Counted from the stretch's first letter, positions 34,770-43,888 are shown. The stretch is 64,000 bases of DNA from Dyadobacter luteus (GCF_003383615.1 NZ_QNUL01000026.1:1-64000); one strand, 5' to 3'. Notes: generated from the letters alone by a model not told the origin. Program-made: numbers and translations.

Positions 34770-35846
34770 TCAGTCTTCATCATCATCTGAATGTACTTCA
34801 TTCGGAATCTGATAGGTTTTTAGATATGCTTTTAAGACTGACGGTGTTTTCCATTGTTTGTAAACGAGTTTGATATTCTTTATCTCAGACTTCATCTCGT
34901 TTACGTTGGAGTTGAATTTAACAACGGCCGTGATGTAGGAATTGATATGCTGATAAGGAAGTCCGCAAAGTGCCGAGATCTCTTTTTGTACTACTTCCTT
35001 TTTCGCTTCCAGGTCTGCGATTTGCTGAGAAAGAACCTTGTTGTAATAATTAAGCTGATTTTTGGTCAGTTTTTCAAGATGCTCCTCGCCGATCTGATCG
35101 AATTCAATCTGAAGTTTAAGTAGCGTCATCAAATCGTTCTGCTGATAGGCTAGCGTTACACGCTGCATGATTTCAGTTTTTCGCACCTTTTCCGCTTCAT
35201 CACTTTCTCGATCCGGATGAAATGCTTTCACCAGATCCATATACACTGTTCTTACAGATTTGGTCGTTTTTTGCTGATCAAGTTGCTGTTTCGCTTTTTG
35301 AATCCGCGCCTGAATTTTTTCGGCTCTTCTTTCTTCTTTGTATCGTTGCTGCTCAGCATCATCCCATTCGTGAAAGTTTTCAGGAAATTCGGCCACTATA
35401 GGATTGTCTTCTTCAAGCAGAAATGCGGGATCTGTTACTTTTTCGGGCTGTTGGCTGGCAAGGAGCAATGCCTTTTCAATATCAATTTCAGAATACTTAT
35501 TGTATACCGGTTTTAATTCGTCGAAACCATAGTTTGCAATGAGTTCGAAAGCACCTTCTGTTATCAGATAAGACAGCTTGGTAAGGTAGATTTTGCGGTA
35601 GAGATCAGCTTCATAAGTCCTGTCCATTAAATGAATAATGTCTACCCTTATCCCCTGATATTCCATCACCAAAGGATTCAGATCAATCGGAATCCGGCGA
35701 ATGATTTCGTCTCTGGCGTTTTCCAATTCAGGAATTTGTTCGTCCAGCTTTGCGATTTTTTCACAAAGCAGATTGAATTCTTTTTGTCGTTTATTGAGGT
35801 CAGAAGTAGATTTTCCTATACGTAATAGTGGAGCTGTATTTGTCAT
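34770..35846 (-). CDS. Protein with C-terminal J-like domain
   Basis: 358-residue soluble protein rich in coiled coil. Residues about 15-60 and 165-200 are heptad-like (KIAKLDEQIPELENARDEII; EERRAEKIQARIQKAKQQLD). A J-domain-like stretch follows at about 195-245 with the catalytic HPD at 210-212 (LVKAFHPDRESDEAEKVRKT; MQRVTLAYQQNDLMTLLKLQ). HPD is required to stimulate DnaK, so it may act as a specialised co-chaperone. The rest (298-358) is helical. ATG at 35846 is used; an upstream in-frame start would overlap the transporter gene. Family not otherwise recognised. Confidence 0.8.
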   Translation of the reverse strand: MTNTAPLLRIGKSTSDLNKRQKEFNLLCEKIAKLDEQIPELENARDEIIRRIPIDLNPLVMEYQGIRVDIIHLMDRTYEADLYRKIYLTKLSYLITEGAFELIANYGFDELKPVYNKYSEIDIEKALLLASQQPEKVTDPAFLLEEDNPIVAEFPENFHEWDDAEQQRYKEERRAEKIQARIQKAKQQLDQQKTTKSVRTVYMDLVKAFHPDRESDEAEKVRKTEIMQRVTLAYQQNDLMTLLKLQIEFDQIGEEHLEKLTKNQLNYYNKVLSQQIADLEAKKEVVQKEISALCGLPYQHINSYITAVVKFNSNVNEMKSEIKNIKLVYKQWKTPSVLKAYLKTYQIPNEVHSDDDED

Positions 35847-35881
35847 TTCAGGTAATTGATGCTGTATTGGTAACGGGGTAA

Positions 35882-36796
35882 TTACAATCCCAGTTCCTGA
35901 TAGGAGATGAGCGCTATGGCAGCCACTGCAAGTAATAACCCTATCCTGTTGTAAATATTGAGTCTCTCTTTGTAAAAAATCCATGCAGCAAAAGAGGAAA
36001 CCAGCATGGTGAGAATATTGTAAACCGGGAAAACGTAGGCAGCACTGTTACCAAACGCTGCCAGTGCTTTCAGAAGAAAATACAAAGACAAAAAGTTGGG
36101 TACCCCAAGGAGAAGTCCGCCCAATACACTTCGTGCCATCAGTTTTTCTTTTTGAACCAGTAGCTTATAAATAAGTAAAGCTGTGCCGATCAGGACTGCA
36201 CCTACGCAGGCAATGATCATGAATACCGTGGATTGCCCTGGAGGGTAATAGGTCGCAGATAAATAATTGATGAGTGTATTATTGGTGCCGCTTCCCAGAA
36301 AAGTCAATACCGGTAACAGCCACATCAGATAGCCGGCAGAGTTTTTCGGAGAGGTTGTATTTGTTTGTTTATCCGAAACCTGAACTGCCCCCAGTGCCAA
36401 AGCCACCAAGGCTACGAGAAGGCCGGTATAGTTGAGTGCTGTGAATTCTTTATTGTTGTTTTTAAATATAAATAAGCCAAACAGTACCGGGATGACCAGC
36501 GACATATTACCGGCAAGAGAGGCGGCAGTCACGCTTACTTTTTGAGCAGTAAGACCGATGAACATAAAGGCAATTACGAACATGGTTCCAAGCGACAAAG
36601 TGAGCAGGGTGCCCATAGAGGTAGCAGAAACCTGACTGAAAACGCTTAAATCCGGTGTAAGCAGCAAACCTGTAGCAACACAGGAATAATAGTTAAATAC
36701 AATGGCGTGAAAAGAGTTGACCTTATACTGAGGATACGCCCTCATGATCAGGTACAACGCCACGGTAAAAAGTACGGCCAGTATGAAATTGATCAT
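35882..36796 (-). CDS. DMT-superfamily (EamA-like) transporter
   Basis: 304 residues with ten predicted helices in two EamA-like halves (first about 1-140, second about 165-300). Features are VSVTAASLAGNMSLVIPVLF in the first half and YNILTMLVSSFAAWIFYKER in the second. It is a drug/metabolite-type inner-membrane permease, substrate unknown. 14 bp after purN and 35 bp before the J-domain gene, same strand. Confidence 0.85.
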   Translation of the reverse strand: MINFILAVLFTVALYLIMRAYPQYKVNSFHAIVFNYYSCVATGLLLTPDLSVFSQVSATSMGTLLTLSLGTMFVIAFMFIGLTAQKVSVTAASLAGNMSLVIPVLFGLFIFKNNNKEFTALNYTGLLVALVALALGAVQVSDKQTNTTSPKNSAGYLMWLLPVLTFLGSGTNNTLINYLSATYYPPGQSTVFMIIACVGAVLIGTALLIYKLLVQKEKLMARSVLGGLLLGVPNFLSLYFLLKALAAFGNSAAYVFPVYNILTMLVSSFAAWIFYKERLNIYNRIGLLLAVAAIALISYQELGL

Positions 36797-36810
36797 ATCA
36801 GTGCGTTAGC

Positions 36811-37380
36811 TCAGGCCTGTGAAATAAGTTGATCAATTACCTGTGGAAAATGAGCATGCTCCAGCACATGTATTTTGTTAGCCACATCGTCCGCAGTGTC
36901 GGTAGGAAGTACTTCGCAGCTGGTTTGGAATATAATGTTGCCTTCGTCGTAATGCTCGTTTACGAAGTGAATTGTAATACCTGATTCCTTCTCCTTTGCT
37001 GCCACAACCGCTTCATGTACAAAACTTCCATACATACCTTTGCCACCATATTTCGGAAGAAGCGCAGGATGAATATTGACCATCTTGTTTTCGAAACCAT
37101 TGACCAGATAAGTAGGAATCAGCATCATAAAACCAGCCAGAACAATCAGATCAATATTGTTATTCTTAAGAATTTCCAGGATTCGTTCCGATTCGTAGAA
37201 TGTTTTTCTATCGAATACCAGCACAGGAATGTGAAGTTTGCGGGCACGGGCGATAACTCCGGCCTGCGGATTGTTTGTCAGAATGAGAGAAACCTCCACA
37301 TCGGTCCGGTCTGAGAAATAAGCTGATATTTTTTCGGCATTGGAGCCGGATCCGGAGGCGAAAATGGCAATACGTTTCAT
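36811..37380 (-). CDS. purN: Phosphoribosylglycinamide formyltransferase
   Basis: Transfers a formyl group from 10-formyl-THF to GAR in purine synthesis. 189 residues, normal for PurN. The ribonucleotide site FASGSGSNAEKI is at the N-terminus, and the catalytic Asn-His-Asp set is visible (MVNIHPALLPKYGGKGMYG; EHYDEGNIIFQ). ATG at 37380 (MKRIAIFASG) is chosen; the longer frame to 37428 starts right at the predicted transcription start. First of four same-strand genes. Promoter TAGCTTTG at 37433-37440. Confidence 0.95.
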   Translation of the reverse strand: MKRIAIFASGSGSNAEKISAYFSDRTDVEVSLILTNNPQAGVIARARKLHIPVLVFDRKTFYESERILEILKNNNIDLIVLAGFMMLIPTYLVNGFENKMVNIHPALLPKYGGKGMYGSFVHEAVVAAKEKESGITIHFVNEHYDEGNIIFQTSCEVLPTDTADDVANKIHVLEHAHFPQVIDQLISQA

Positions 37381-37406
37381 TGATATTGAGCTGATAATTG
37401 AAAAAC

Positions 37407-37440
37407 ATGCTTCGTAAAATTGAAGCATCCGGCAAAGCTA
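37407..37440 (-). promoter_or_regulatory. purN promoter and leader hairpin
   Basis: Minus-strand -7 box TAGCTTTG (37440-37433, exact TAnnTTTG). The predicted RNA starts almost at a perfect 7-bp hairpin atgcttc (37407-37413) / gaagcat (37422-37428) with an 8-base loop, 27 bp upstream of the ATG. The hairpin could stabilise the mRNA 5' end. Confidence 0.6.
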
Positions 37441-37441
37441 T

Positions 37442-37477
37442 AAAAAAGAACGGCTCCCGATTCACCGGAAGCCGTTT
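37442..37477 (-). terminator. Terminator of the TapB-like gene
   Basis: Stem aacggct...agccgtt (37449-37455 / 37470-37476) with an inner ccg/cgg extension. On the minus strand it is followed by CTTTTTTA. It ends two bases from the purN promoter box. Confidence 0.8.
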
Positions 37478-37496
37478 AGTTACCGGTAATAAGCGA

Positions 37497-38192
37497 TTAG
37501 TATATTTTGGTCAAAACAGAAGATGCCATCAGCTTTCCCTTGCGATAAGTCTCTGTTTTTAAATCCCAAAGCACGCCGTCAGCGCGATAGGATATAGTCT
37601 GCATGTCAATTTTGATCTTGATTCCCATTTGGGTTTCCATCAGCATATCGGAAGAAACTTTATGTACATCGAACGTTCCGGCAGGTATAGTCAGTTTTTC
37701 CTGTTCTCCCACAACACGATTACTGATCAGCATATTCATGGTCATTGTCAACGGACCTGAAGCACCTTCACCTTTGAGCGTTGCATCTTTCAGCTTTTCT
37801 CCTGCTTTCAGTTTGGCAGGGTATTCAATATCGTCTGAAGTGAATTTCATCTCAAAGTTTTCAAGAGATTTCATTTGCTCCTGGCTTATCAGTGACTTGG
37901 TATCAAGGGCAAGCACATTTCCTTTGCAGCGCATTGTATAGGTATTCTTAAGCTCAGACTTTCCTTTTGTACTCAGTGATTCGAAATCAATTGTATATAC
38001 AACAAAGCCTCCTTCATTTGCAACATTCGCAATTTTGTAAATGAGTTTGCCCACCGACTTTCCTTTGCCATCAAAATTTTCCATCTCAAACCCGCTGCCG
38101 GCCTTCAGATTAAACCCCATGCAGTCTTGTGCGTTCAGGGAGCGGGTCACTGCGACGATTAGCAGTAGTATAACAAGTATATTTTTTTTCAT
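37497..38192 (-). CDS. Secreted TapB-like protein
   Basis: 231 residues. Signal peptide MKKNILVILLLIVAVTRSLNA, cut before QDC. The body is beta-rich with GSGFEMENFDGKGKSVGKLI, LTIPAGTFDVHKVSSDMLME and YRADGVLWDLKTETYRKGKL, which match the DUF3108/TapB-like fold seen in Bacteroidota. Likely a periplasmic or outer-membrane associated lipid- or ligand-binding beta-sandwich. Stand-alone gene with terminator at 37442-37477. Function unknown. Confidence 0.75.
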   Translation of the reverse strand: MKKNILVILLLIVAVTRSLNAQDCMGFNLKAGSGFEMENFDGKGKSVGKLIYKIANVANEGGFVVYTIDFESLSTKGKSELKNTYTMRCKGNVLALDTKSLISQEQMKSLENFEMKFTSDDIEYPAKLKAGEKLKDATLKGEGASGPLTMTMNMLISNRVVGEQEKLTIPAGTFDVHKVSSDMLMETQMGIKIKIDMQTISYRADGVLWDLKTETYRKGKLMASSVLTKIY

Positions 38193-38286
38193 TTTGAAGA
38201 GTGATTAAGTTTCGACAGGATAAATATAGGATTTGAAATTTTGTAGAAGACCAATCCTTTCCACTATTGAGCAAACGGAAAAATGG

Positions 38287-39168
38287 TTAAGCCCAAAGCA
38301 TGGTCAGCAACCCTAGCAGCATGATGATTTTGCAGAGGTTACTGATCTCTTTAAATTCTTTTTTTGTGTCCGAACGGCTCAATTTAAAGATCATATGAGC
38401 GATCGGAATCAGCAACAGCAGAAACAGCCAGATCAGTACAGGATTATCGAGCACCTTCGCCATCAAAAATAATGTGAAGACAAATAGGAATATGACCCCG
38501 TAAAGAAAAGTACGGGTTCGTGGAATTCCCCATACGATCGGAAGTGTTCGGCAGCCATGGGCAGCATCTCCTTTGATATCTTCCATATCTTTCACAACTT
38601 CTCTGATCAGCGAAATAAAGAAAGAAAAAACTGCATAGATAAAAACCAGGTGCCGATTATCCGGGAAATAGACAGTCAGGATGAGTAAGGACAGGCCCGT
38701 CAACAGGGAAACGATAAAGTTTCCTATAAATGCTTTTCGTTTAAACCTTTCGGAATAGAACCAGAGTAGGGTGATTGAAAAAACATTTACAAGGAAGATC
38801 CACGGACTTACCAGAAGGCCCAGCAAAGCGCCCAGCACATTAAGCACCTGGTGCGCACCCATCGCCCAGCGTCTTTTGAGATACCGGCCAACAACCACGC
38901 GCTCGGGTTTATTGACAATATCGATTTTAATATCGAAGTAATCGTTGATGATGTATCCTGCTGCTGCTATACAAACAGTAGAAAGAGACAGCACAAACAT
39001 TTTTGGGTCGGAAATGATCTGTTTCCATTCATGCCTCGGACCAATCAAAAGAATTCTTGTGAAATATTGGGTGAGGGCCAATATCACAAGGTTAGTCATA
39101 CGAACCAGCCGCACGCTTCCTGCAACAAAATCACGTATGGTTACCTTAGAGCGCGCAGACGCATTCAT
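38287..39168 (-). CDS. UbiA-family prenyltransferase (GGGP synthase-like)
   Basis: 293-residue inner-membrane enzyme with about eight helices. It has both Asp-rich motifs that bind the prenyl diphosphate through Mg: NDYFDIKIDIVNKPERVVVG and KDMEDIKGDAAHGCRTLPI. The subgroup, judged from NDYFDIKIDxxNKP, is that of geranylgeranylglycerol-phosphate geranylgeranyltransferase-like proteins widespread in Bacteroidota; a chlorophyll- or menaquinone-type acceptor is also possible. Divergent from bshA. Confidence 0.88.
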   Translation of the reverse strand: MNASARSKVTIRDFVAGSVRLVRMTNLVILALTQYFTRILLIGPRHEWKQIISDPKMFVLSLSTVCIAAAGYIINDYFDIKIDIVNKPERVVVGRYLKRRWAMGAHQVLNVLGALLGLLVSPWIFLVNVFSITLLWFYSERFKRKAFIGNFIVSLLTGLSLLILTVYFPDNRHLVFIYAVFSFFISLIREVVKDMEDIKGDAAHGCRTLPIVWGIPRTRTFLYGVIFLFVFTLFLMAKVLDNPVLIWLFLLLLIPIAHMIFKLSRSDTKKEFKEISNLCKIIMLLGLLTMLWA

Positions 39169-39196
39169 TGTAATTCTTTGTAAAATATGATTGAGA

Positions 39197-39219
39197 CGGT
39201 AAAATTATTCATTTTACCG
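39197..39219. promoter_or_regulatory. 9-bp palindrome between the UbiA gene and bshA
   Basis: cggtaaaat (39197-39205) / attttaccg (39211-39219), perfect, 5-base spacer. It sits 29 bp upstream of the UbiA-family start and 142 bp upstream of bshA. Could be an operator for a dimeric regulator or a hairpin; no T-run follows. Confidence 0.45.
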
Positions 39220-39360
39220 CAGTATTGACAATTATTAGAATGTTTCTCATTCCGTTTGAGATAAATTGGATTTAATTTGTGTTAGTGATTTGTCATCAAT
39301 GGAAAATCCGAGGAGATTTCTCCATTTTTCCAACATATCACCACGATTAGAAAAAAACTT

Positions 39361-40497
39361 ATGAAAATTGGAATTGTATGTTATCCTACTTTCGGAGGAA
39401 GCGGTGTGGTGGCTACCGAACTCGGTAAAGCGCTCGCCAAAGTAGGTCATCAGGTTCATTTTATTACCTATTCTCAGCCTCAGAGGCTGGATTTCTTTAA
39501 TGAGAACGTATATTATCACGAAGTAAATATACCTACGTACCCACTTTTTCAATACCCGCCTTATGAGTCTGCTTTATCCAGCCATATGGTGAACGTAGTA
39601 CAGAGTGCCAAGCTTGATTTACTTCATGTACATTATGCTATTCCACATGCTTCGTCGGCTTATCTGGCCAAGCAGATTCTTGCGCAGCAGGGCATAAATA
39701 TTCCCGTTATTACAACATTACATGGTACTGATATTACTCTGGTAGGAAAAGATGAATCCTATGAGCCCGTTGTTACATTCAGTATTAATCAGTCTGACGG
39801 CATCACGGCTGTTTCTGATTCGTTGAAAAAAGATACCTACAAGCATTTCAATGTAACGAAGGACATTGAGGTCATTCCTAATTTTATTGACCTGAGCCGT
39901 TTTAACCGTCAGAAGAAGGAGCATTTCAAACTGGCAATTTGTCCCAACAATGAAAAGCTGATTGTACATACATCCAATTTCCGTAAAGTGAAACGGATTG
40001 ATGATGTGATTATGATTTTCAATAAGCTTAGGAATTTACTGCCAAGTAAGTTATTGCTGGTAGGGGATGGCCCGGACAGAGCGCGTATTGAGCGGCTTTG
40101 CAAGGATCTGGATATGCTTTCAGACGTTCGTTTCCTGGGCAAACTGGATGCTATTGAAGAGGTATTATCTGTAGCTGATTTGTTCCTGATGCCTTCTGAA
40201 TCGGAAAGTTTCGGATTGGCAGCCCTGGAAGCATTGGCTTGTGAAGTGCCATTGATCACCTCCAATGCAGGCGGTTTACCTGAATTGAATTTATCCGGAG
40301 TTACCGGATTTTTGAGCGACGTGGGCGATGTAGATGATATGGTGAAGAATGCAGCTTATATTCTGCACGACGACAACCTTCCTACATTCAAAGCTAACGC
40401 GCTTGCAAGAGCAAAAGAATTTGATGTTGCTCGTATTTTGCCTCATTATGAGTCTTATTATGAGCGAGTTGTTGAGAGTGCTAAGGCGCTTATATAA
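39361..40497 (+). CDS. bshA: N-acetyl-alpha-D-glucosaminyl L-malate synthase BshA
   Basis: GT-B glycosyltransferase (GT4) making GlcNAc-malate from UDP-GlcNAc and L-malate, the first step to bacillithiol. 378 residues, typical BshA length. MKIGIVCYPTFGGSGVVATE is the family's N-terminal glycine-rich loop. HVHYAIPHASSAYLAKQIL and TTLHGTDITLVGKD are conserved. The C-terminal domain has the UDP-sugar contacts LMPSESESFGLAALEALACE and VPLITSNAGGLPE. It implies bacillithiol is the main low-molecular-weight thiol. bshB and bshC are not in this window. It is followed after 49 bp by ndh. Confidence 0.93.
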   Translation: MKIGIVCYPTFGGSGVVATELGKALAKVGHQVHFITYSQPQRLDFFNENVYYHEVNIPTYPLFQYPPYESALSSHMVNVVQSAKLDLLHVHYAIPHASSAYLAKQILAQQGINIPVITTLHGTDITLVGKDESYEPVVTFSINQSDGITAVSDSLKKDTYKHFNVTKDIEVIPNFIDLSRFNRQKKEHFKLAICPNNEKLIVHTSNFRKVKRIDDVIMIFNKLRNLLPSKLLLVGDGPDRARIERLCKDLDMLSDVRFLGKLDAIEEVLSVADLFLMPSESESFGLAALEALACEVPLITSNAGGLPELNLSGVTGFLSDVGDVDDMVKNAAYILHDDNLPTFKANALARAKEFDVARILPHYESYYERVVESAKALI

Positions 40498-40546
40498 TTT
40501 GGGTATGGTTATTTTAACCACCTGAATGGAAATAACCTATTGATAT

Positions 40547-41866
40547 ATGTTACCGAATATTCCAGATACGAATTTTAAAAGAGTGGTGATTGTAGGTGCA
40601 GGCTTTGGTGGCCTTGCCCTTGCACGTGAAATCGCCAAGAGAGACGACTTACAGATTGTTCTGATAGATAGAAATAATTTTCATCAGTTCCAGCCACTGT
40701 TTTACCAGGTGGCTATGGCTGGCTTGGAGGCGAGTGCAATTTCTTTTCCGCTAAGAAAAGTATTTCAGTCAAAAAAGAATGTGCACATCCGTATTACGGA
40801 AGTATTGCAGATTAACCCGGATCGTCAGTCTATTGATACTGAATTGGGAGAGATTACCTACGACTACCTGGTAATAGCTACCGGTGCAAGCACCAATTAT
40901 TTCGGGATGAAGGAAATTGAGGAGAGAGCTATTCCGATGAAAACGGTTTCTGAGGCAATCGGGTTGAGGAACAGGATTCTTCAAAACTTTGAGGATGCGC
41001 TTTGTGCCATTACAGACGATGAACGTGAAGGTTTAATGAGTGTGGTTGTTGTAGGCGGTGGCCCTACTGGTGTGGAGCTATCAGGTACACTCGCTGAAAT
41101 GCGCTCCTTTATTCTTCCGAAGGATTATCCGGAAATTGATTTTTCAGGAATGCAGATTCACCTTTTGGAAGGTGCTGATAAGTTGCTCGGAGCGATGTCT
41201 AAGGAATCTTCTGAAAAGTCTAAAAAGTATCTGGAAGATATGGGCGTAGTCGTTCATACGGGACAGGTTGTTACCGGCTTTGACGGAAAATATGTTACCA
41301 CTAAACAGGGACTGAAATTACGCGCGGACAATCTTGTTTGGGCGGCAGGTATCAAGGCAAGCCCATTGAATGGTCTCAATCCGGAAGTGATTGCACGAGG
41401 AGGAAGGATTAAAGTCGATCGTTACAACCGCGTGGAAGGTTATGAGAATATTTTTGCGATGGGCGATGTGGCCCTGATGACCGAAGGAAAGTGGGAAAAC
41501 GGGCATCCTCAGCTGGCACAACCTGCGATGCAGCAAGGTAAAGCGCTGGCGAGGAATGTGTGGAGAGTGCTGGATGGTAAAAAGGCAATTCCTTTCGAGT
41601 ATAAAGACCTTGGATCGATGGCAACAGTGGGAAGAAACCGTGCTGTAGTCGATCTTCCGTTCTGGAAGTTCCAGGGCTTCTTTGCCTGGCTTACGTGGAT
41701 GTTTGTTCACCTGATGTCTATTGTCGGTGTTAAAAACAGAGTGTTGACCTTGATCAACTGGGTATGGAGCTATGTTACCTACGATCAGTCTTTGCGCTTG
41801 ATTTTACGACCGAAAGCAATCGCACAGGTGGCAGATAAAGAAGCCAATAATACGGTGGAAGTATAG
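40547..41866 (+). CDS. ndh: Type II NADH dehydrogenase (NDH-2)
   Basis: 439-residue FAD enzyme that oxidises NADH and reduces quinone without pumping protons. The N-terminal FAD motif is VVIVGAGFGGLALAREI, followed by FHQFQPLFYQVAMAGLEASA, an NDH-2 signature. The NADH motif is VVVVGGGPTGVELSGTLAEM. The quinone/FAD contact region is FAMGDVALMTEGKWENGHPQ, and the hydrophobic C-terminal part (GFFAWLTWMFVHLMSIVG) anchors it to the membrane face. Likely co-transcribed with bshA. Confidence 0.92.
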   Translation: MLPNIPDTNFKRVVIVGAGFGGLALAREIAKRDDLQIVLIDRNNFHQFQPLFYQVAMAGLEASAISFPLRKVFQSKKNVHIRITEVLQINPDRQSIDTELGEITYDYLVIATGASTNYFGMKEIEERAIPMKTVSEAIGLRNRILQNFEDALCAITDDEREGLMSVVVVGGGPTGVELSGTLAEMRSFILPKDYPEIDFSGMQIHLLEGADKLLGAMSKESSEKSKKYLEDMGVVVHTGQVVTGFDGKYVTTKQGLKLRADNLVWAAGIKASPLNGLNPEVIARGGRIKVDRYNRVEGYENIFAMGDVALMTEGKWENGHPQLAQPAMQQGKALARNVWRVLDGKKAIPFEYKDLGSMATVGRNRAVVDLPFWKFQGFFAWLTWMFVHLMSIVGVKNRVLTLINWVWSYVTYDQSLRLILRPKAIAQVADKEANNTVEV

Positions 41867-41995
41867 TTGGAAAGTCGTTGAAACCTGATTTTATCCGTTC
41901 AACTTCGAATTGGGTCTTTCAACAGGATTTGCCTATATTCGTGTGCTAATTAGTGCGAGGTTTACGTTATAGAAAGAGCAATAAACCATTGAAAG

Positions 41996-42238
41996 ATGAA
42001 AATTATACTTAATATCCTTTTTATATTTATGCTTCTGCTGGCTTTCGTGCCGGTTTTCAGAAGATTTATATTTCACTTATTAGTAGGTCGTAAACTCGTA
42101 AAAGAGCAGGAAAGACAATATAAAGCGCAACAGCAACGTGCAAAACAAGCGGGTGTACGTGTAGATAATGTGCCACCTGATATCAACCGCTCCCGTTTTC
42201 AGGGAGGTGAGTATGTGGACTACGAGGAAGTGAAGTAG
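41996..42238 (+). CDS. Small DUF4834-family membrane protein
   Basis: 80 residues. One N-terminal transmembrane helix (IILNILFIFMLLLAFVPVF) is followed by a charged cytoplasmic coil (VKEQERQYKAQQQRAKQAG) and the acidic tail FQGGEYVDYEEVK. This matches DUF4834, a Bacteroidota-specific group of unknown function. It starts at ATG 41996, 129 bp after ndh, and ends at a strong terminator. Confidence 0.8.
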   Translation: MKIILNILFIFMLLLAFVPVFRRFIFHLLVGRKLVKEQERQYKAQQQRAKQAGVRVDNVPPDINRSRFQGGEYVDYEEVK

Positions 42239-42256
42239 TACGCTCTCAGGAAATAT

Positions 42257-42290
42257 AAGGGCCGGGTTTCATAAGATTCCCGGCCTTTAC
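42257..42290. terminator. Bidirectional terminator
   Basis: GC-rich 7-bp stem ggccggg (42260-42266) / cccggcc (42279-42285), 12-base loop, T-run on the plus strand and A-run on the other side. It separates the DUF4834 gene from the convergent GNAT gene. Confidence 0.85.
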
Positions 42291-42302
42291 ATTTAAAAAT
42301 TA

Positions 42303-42815
42303 TTATTTGGTTCTTCCCGCAAGCTTGATATCTACTTCCATATGATATAAGTCGTAGCCTGCATCCCAGTAATCCTTTACAATTTCCTTCACTACAAGCC
42401 CGAATTTTTCGTAAAAGGGATAGGCCATTTGGGATGTCCGCACAGAGAACACCTGCACGGTTTCAATTTTCCTGATTTCTTCCAGACGATAAATTGTGAG
42501 GGCAGAGCCGATCCCTTTTCCTTGCGCAGAAGGATGCACGAAGTCCCAGGATAATCCTCCGATCCGACCATCCTGGGAAATATTGAATCCGGCGCAGCCC
42601 AGAATAACGCCATCTTCCTCAGCAACAAAGTAATTTCCGGCGTGTTCATCCAGATAGTAAATGAGATCCTTTTCTTCATTTGGTGAAAAATATTCCGGCG
42701 TATTAAGCTGCATAATCTTCATAATGGCTGGCCTGTCACTTTCCTTATGTTTTCTTATTTCCATGGCATTGTGTTGTATGAGCTGCAATTGTACTAAATC
42801 ATTTTCATTTACCAT
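42303..42815 (-). CDS. GNAT-family N-acetyltransferase
   Basis: 170-residue acetyltransferase using acetyl-CoA. The acetyl-CoA site is VHPSAQGKGIGSALTIYRLE (the R/Q-x-x-G-x-G/A loop is QGKGIG). The N-terminal AMEIRKHKESDRPAIMKIM is a typical GNAT start, so an ATG at 42764 is also plausible; the longer start (42815) is kept because it is an ATG and continuous. YPFYEKFGLVVKEIV is the conserved C-terminal part. Acceptor unknown. Confidence 0.85.
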   Translation of the reverse strand: MVNENDLVQLQLIQHNAMEIRKHKESDRPAIMKIMQLNTPEYFSPNEEKDLIYYLDEHAGNYFVAEEDGVILGCAGFNISQDGRIGGLSWDFVHPSAQGKGIGSALTIYRLEEIRKIETVQVFSVRTSQMAYPFYEKFGLVVKEIVKDYWDAGYDLYHMEVDIKLAGRTK

Positions 42816-42897
42816 TCATGAACCGTAGAATTGTATTTTGAATGCTTTATGTATTAAGCCTAAAATGAATTTTATACTAAACCTGTAAGAATTAAAA

Positions 42898-43818
42898 ATG
42901 AAAAAAACGGTAATCAGCCTCCTTTTACTATTGGTTCTGGTGCTTCTTAAATCAGGGGAAGCCAGATCTATGGGAATGAAGGGAGATTCACTCCGACTAT
43001 TTCTGATTGGAAACAGCTTTTCCCAAAATGCCACAAGATACCTGCCTAAGCTTGCAGAAGAAGGCGGGCATCCTCTTAAAATAGGCCGTGCAGAACTGGG
43101 TGGATGTTCGTTGCAACGCCATTGGGAAATTGCCGAAGCCGCAGAGAGGAATCCGGAGGATCCTAAAGGAAAGGCTTACAATGGAAAGTCGCTGAGAGAA
43201 TTACTATCGGCTGGTAAATGGGATGTCGTAACTATTCAGCAGAATTCAATGAACTCGGGTGATTCTACGACTTACATGCCCTATGCCCGCAAACTTGTTG
43301 CTCTTGTGAAATCTATTCAGCCTGATGCTAAAATCATTATGCAGCAAACCTGGGCATATAGGGTTGACGCCAAAAAGTTTACCCAAACTGCCAATGAAGT
43401 GTTTGCGGCGGACGCAAAAGAAATGTGGGAAAAGTCGAGAGCGTCTTACCACAAAATTGTAAAGGAACTGGGCATAAAACTCTTTCCGGTCGGTGATGCT
43501 TTCTGGCGTATTAACTCCAATCCTAAAACAGCCTATGTGCCGGATTCGAAATTTGATGTAGCGAATGCAGTTTACCCCAATTTACCTGAACAGAAAAATT
43601 CCCTGCATGTCGGTTATAAATACAACAACAGTCAAAAGCTTGATTTTGATGCCAACCATGCTAACGAAGCAGGATGTTATCTGGGCGGGTTGGTTTGGTA
43701 TGCTGTGCTGTTTAAAGAAAGTCCTGTGAAACTACATTTTCATCCGGAGCAGGTTTCGGATGAGTTTGCCAAAGTTTTAAAAAGCACTGCCGATCAGGTT
43801 GTGAAAAACAGCAAATAG
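42898..43818 (+). CDS. Secreted SGNH-like hydrolase, DUF4886 family
   Basis: 306 residues. Signal peptide MKKTVISLLLLLVLVLLKSG. The SGNH block I motif is FLIGNSFSQNATRYLPKLAE with Ser in GNSFS, a block II-like Gly in RAELGGCSLQRHWE, and an Asn in VTIQQNSMNSGD. The C-terminal catalytic His is probably in DANHANEAGCYLGG. DUF4886 proteins are presumed carbohydrate esterases. Single gene with a strong terminator. Substrate unknown. Confidence 0.85.
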   Translation: MKKTVISLLLLLVLVLLKSGEARSMGMKGDSLRLFLIGNSFSQNATRYLPKLAEEGGHPLKIGRAELGGCSLQRHWEIAEAAERNPEDPKGKAYNGKSLRELLSAGKWDVVTIQQNSMNSGDSTTYMPYARKLVALVKSIQPDAKIIMQQTWAYRVDAKKFTQTANEVFAADAKEMWEKSRASYHKIVKELGIKLFPVGDAFWRINSNPKTAYVPDSKFDVANAVYPNLPEQKNSLHVGYKYNNSQKLDFDANHANEAGCYLGGLVWYAVLFKESPVKLHFHPEQVSDEFAKVLKSTADQVVKNSK

Positions 43819-43827
43819 TCCGATCAG

Positions 43828-43870
43828 AAAACAGAAAAGGGACTACACGAAGCAATCCCTTTTCTGTTTT
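43828..43870. terminator. Bidirectional terminator
   Basis: Perfect 15-bp stem aaaacagaaaaggga (43828-43842) / tcccttttctgtttt (43856-43870), loop 13, flanked by A and T runs. It separates the DUF4886 gene from the glycine-zipper lipoprotein gene. Confidence 0.9.
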
Positions 43871-43888
43871 TATGTGTTTGTAACAACA

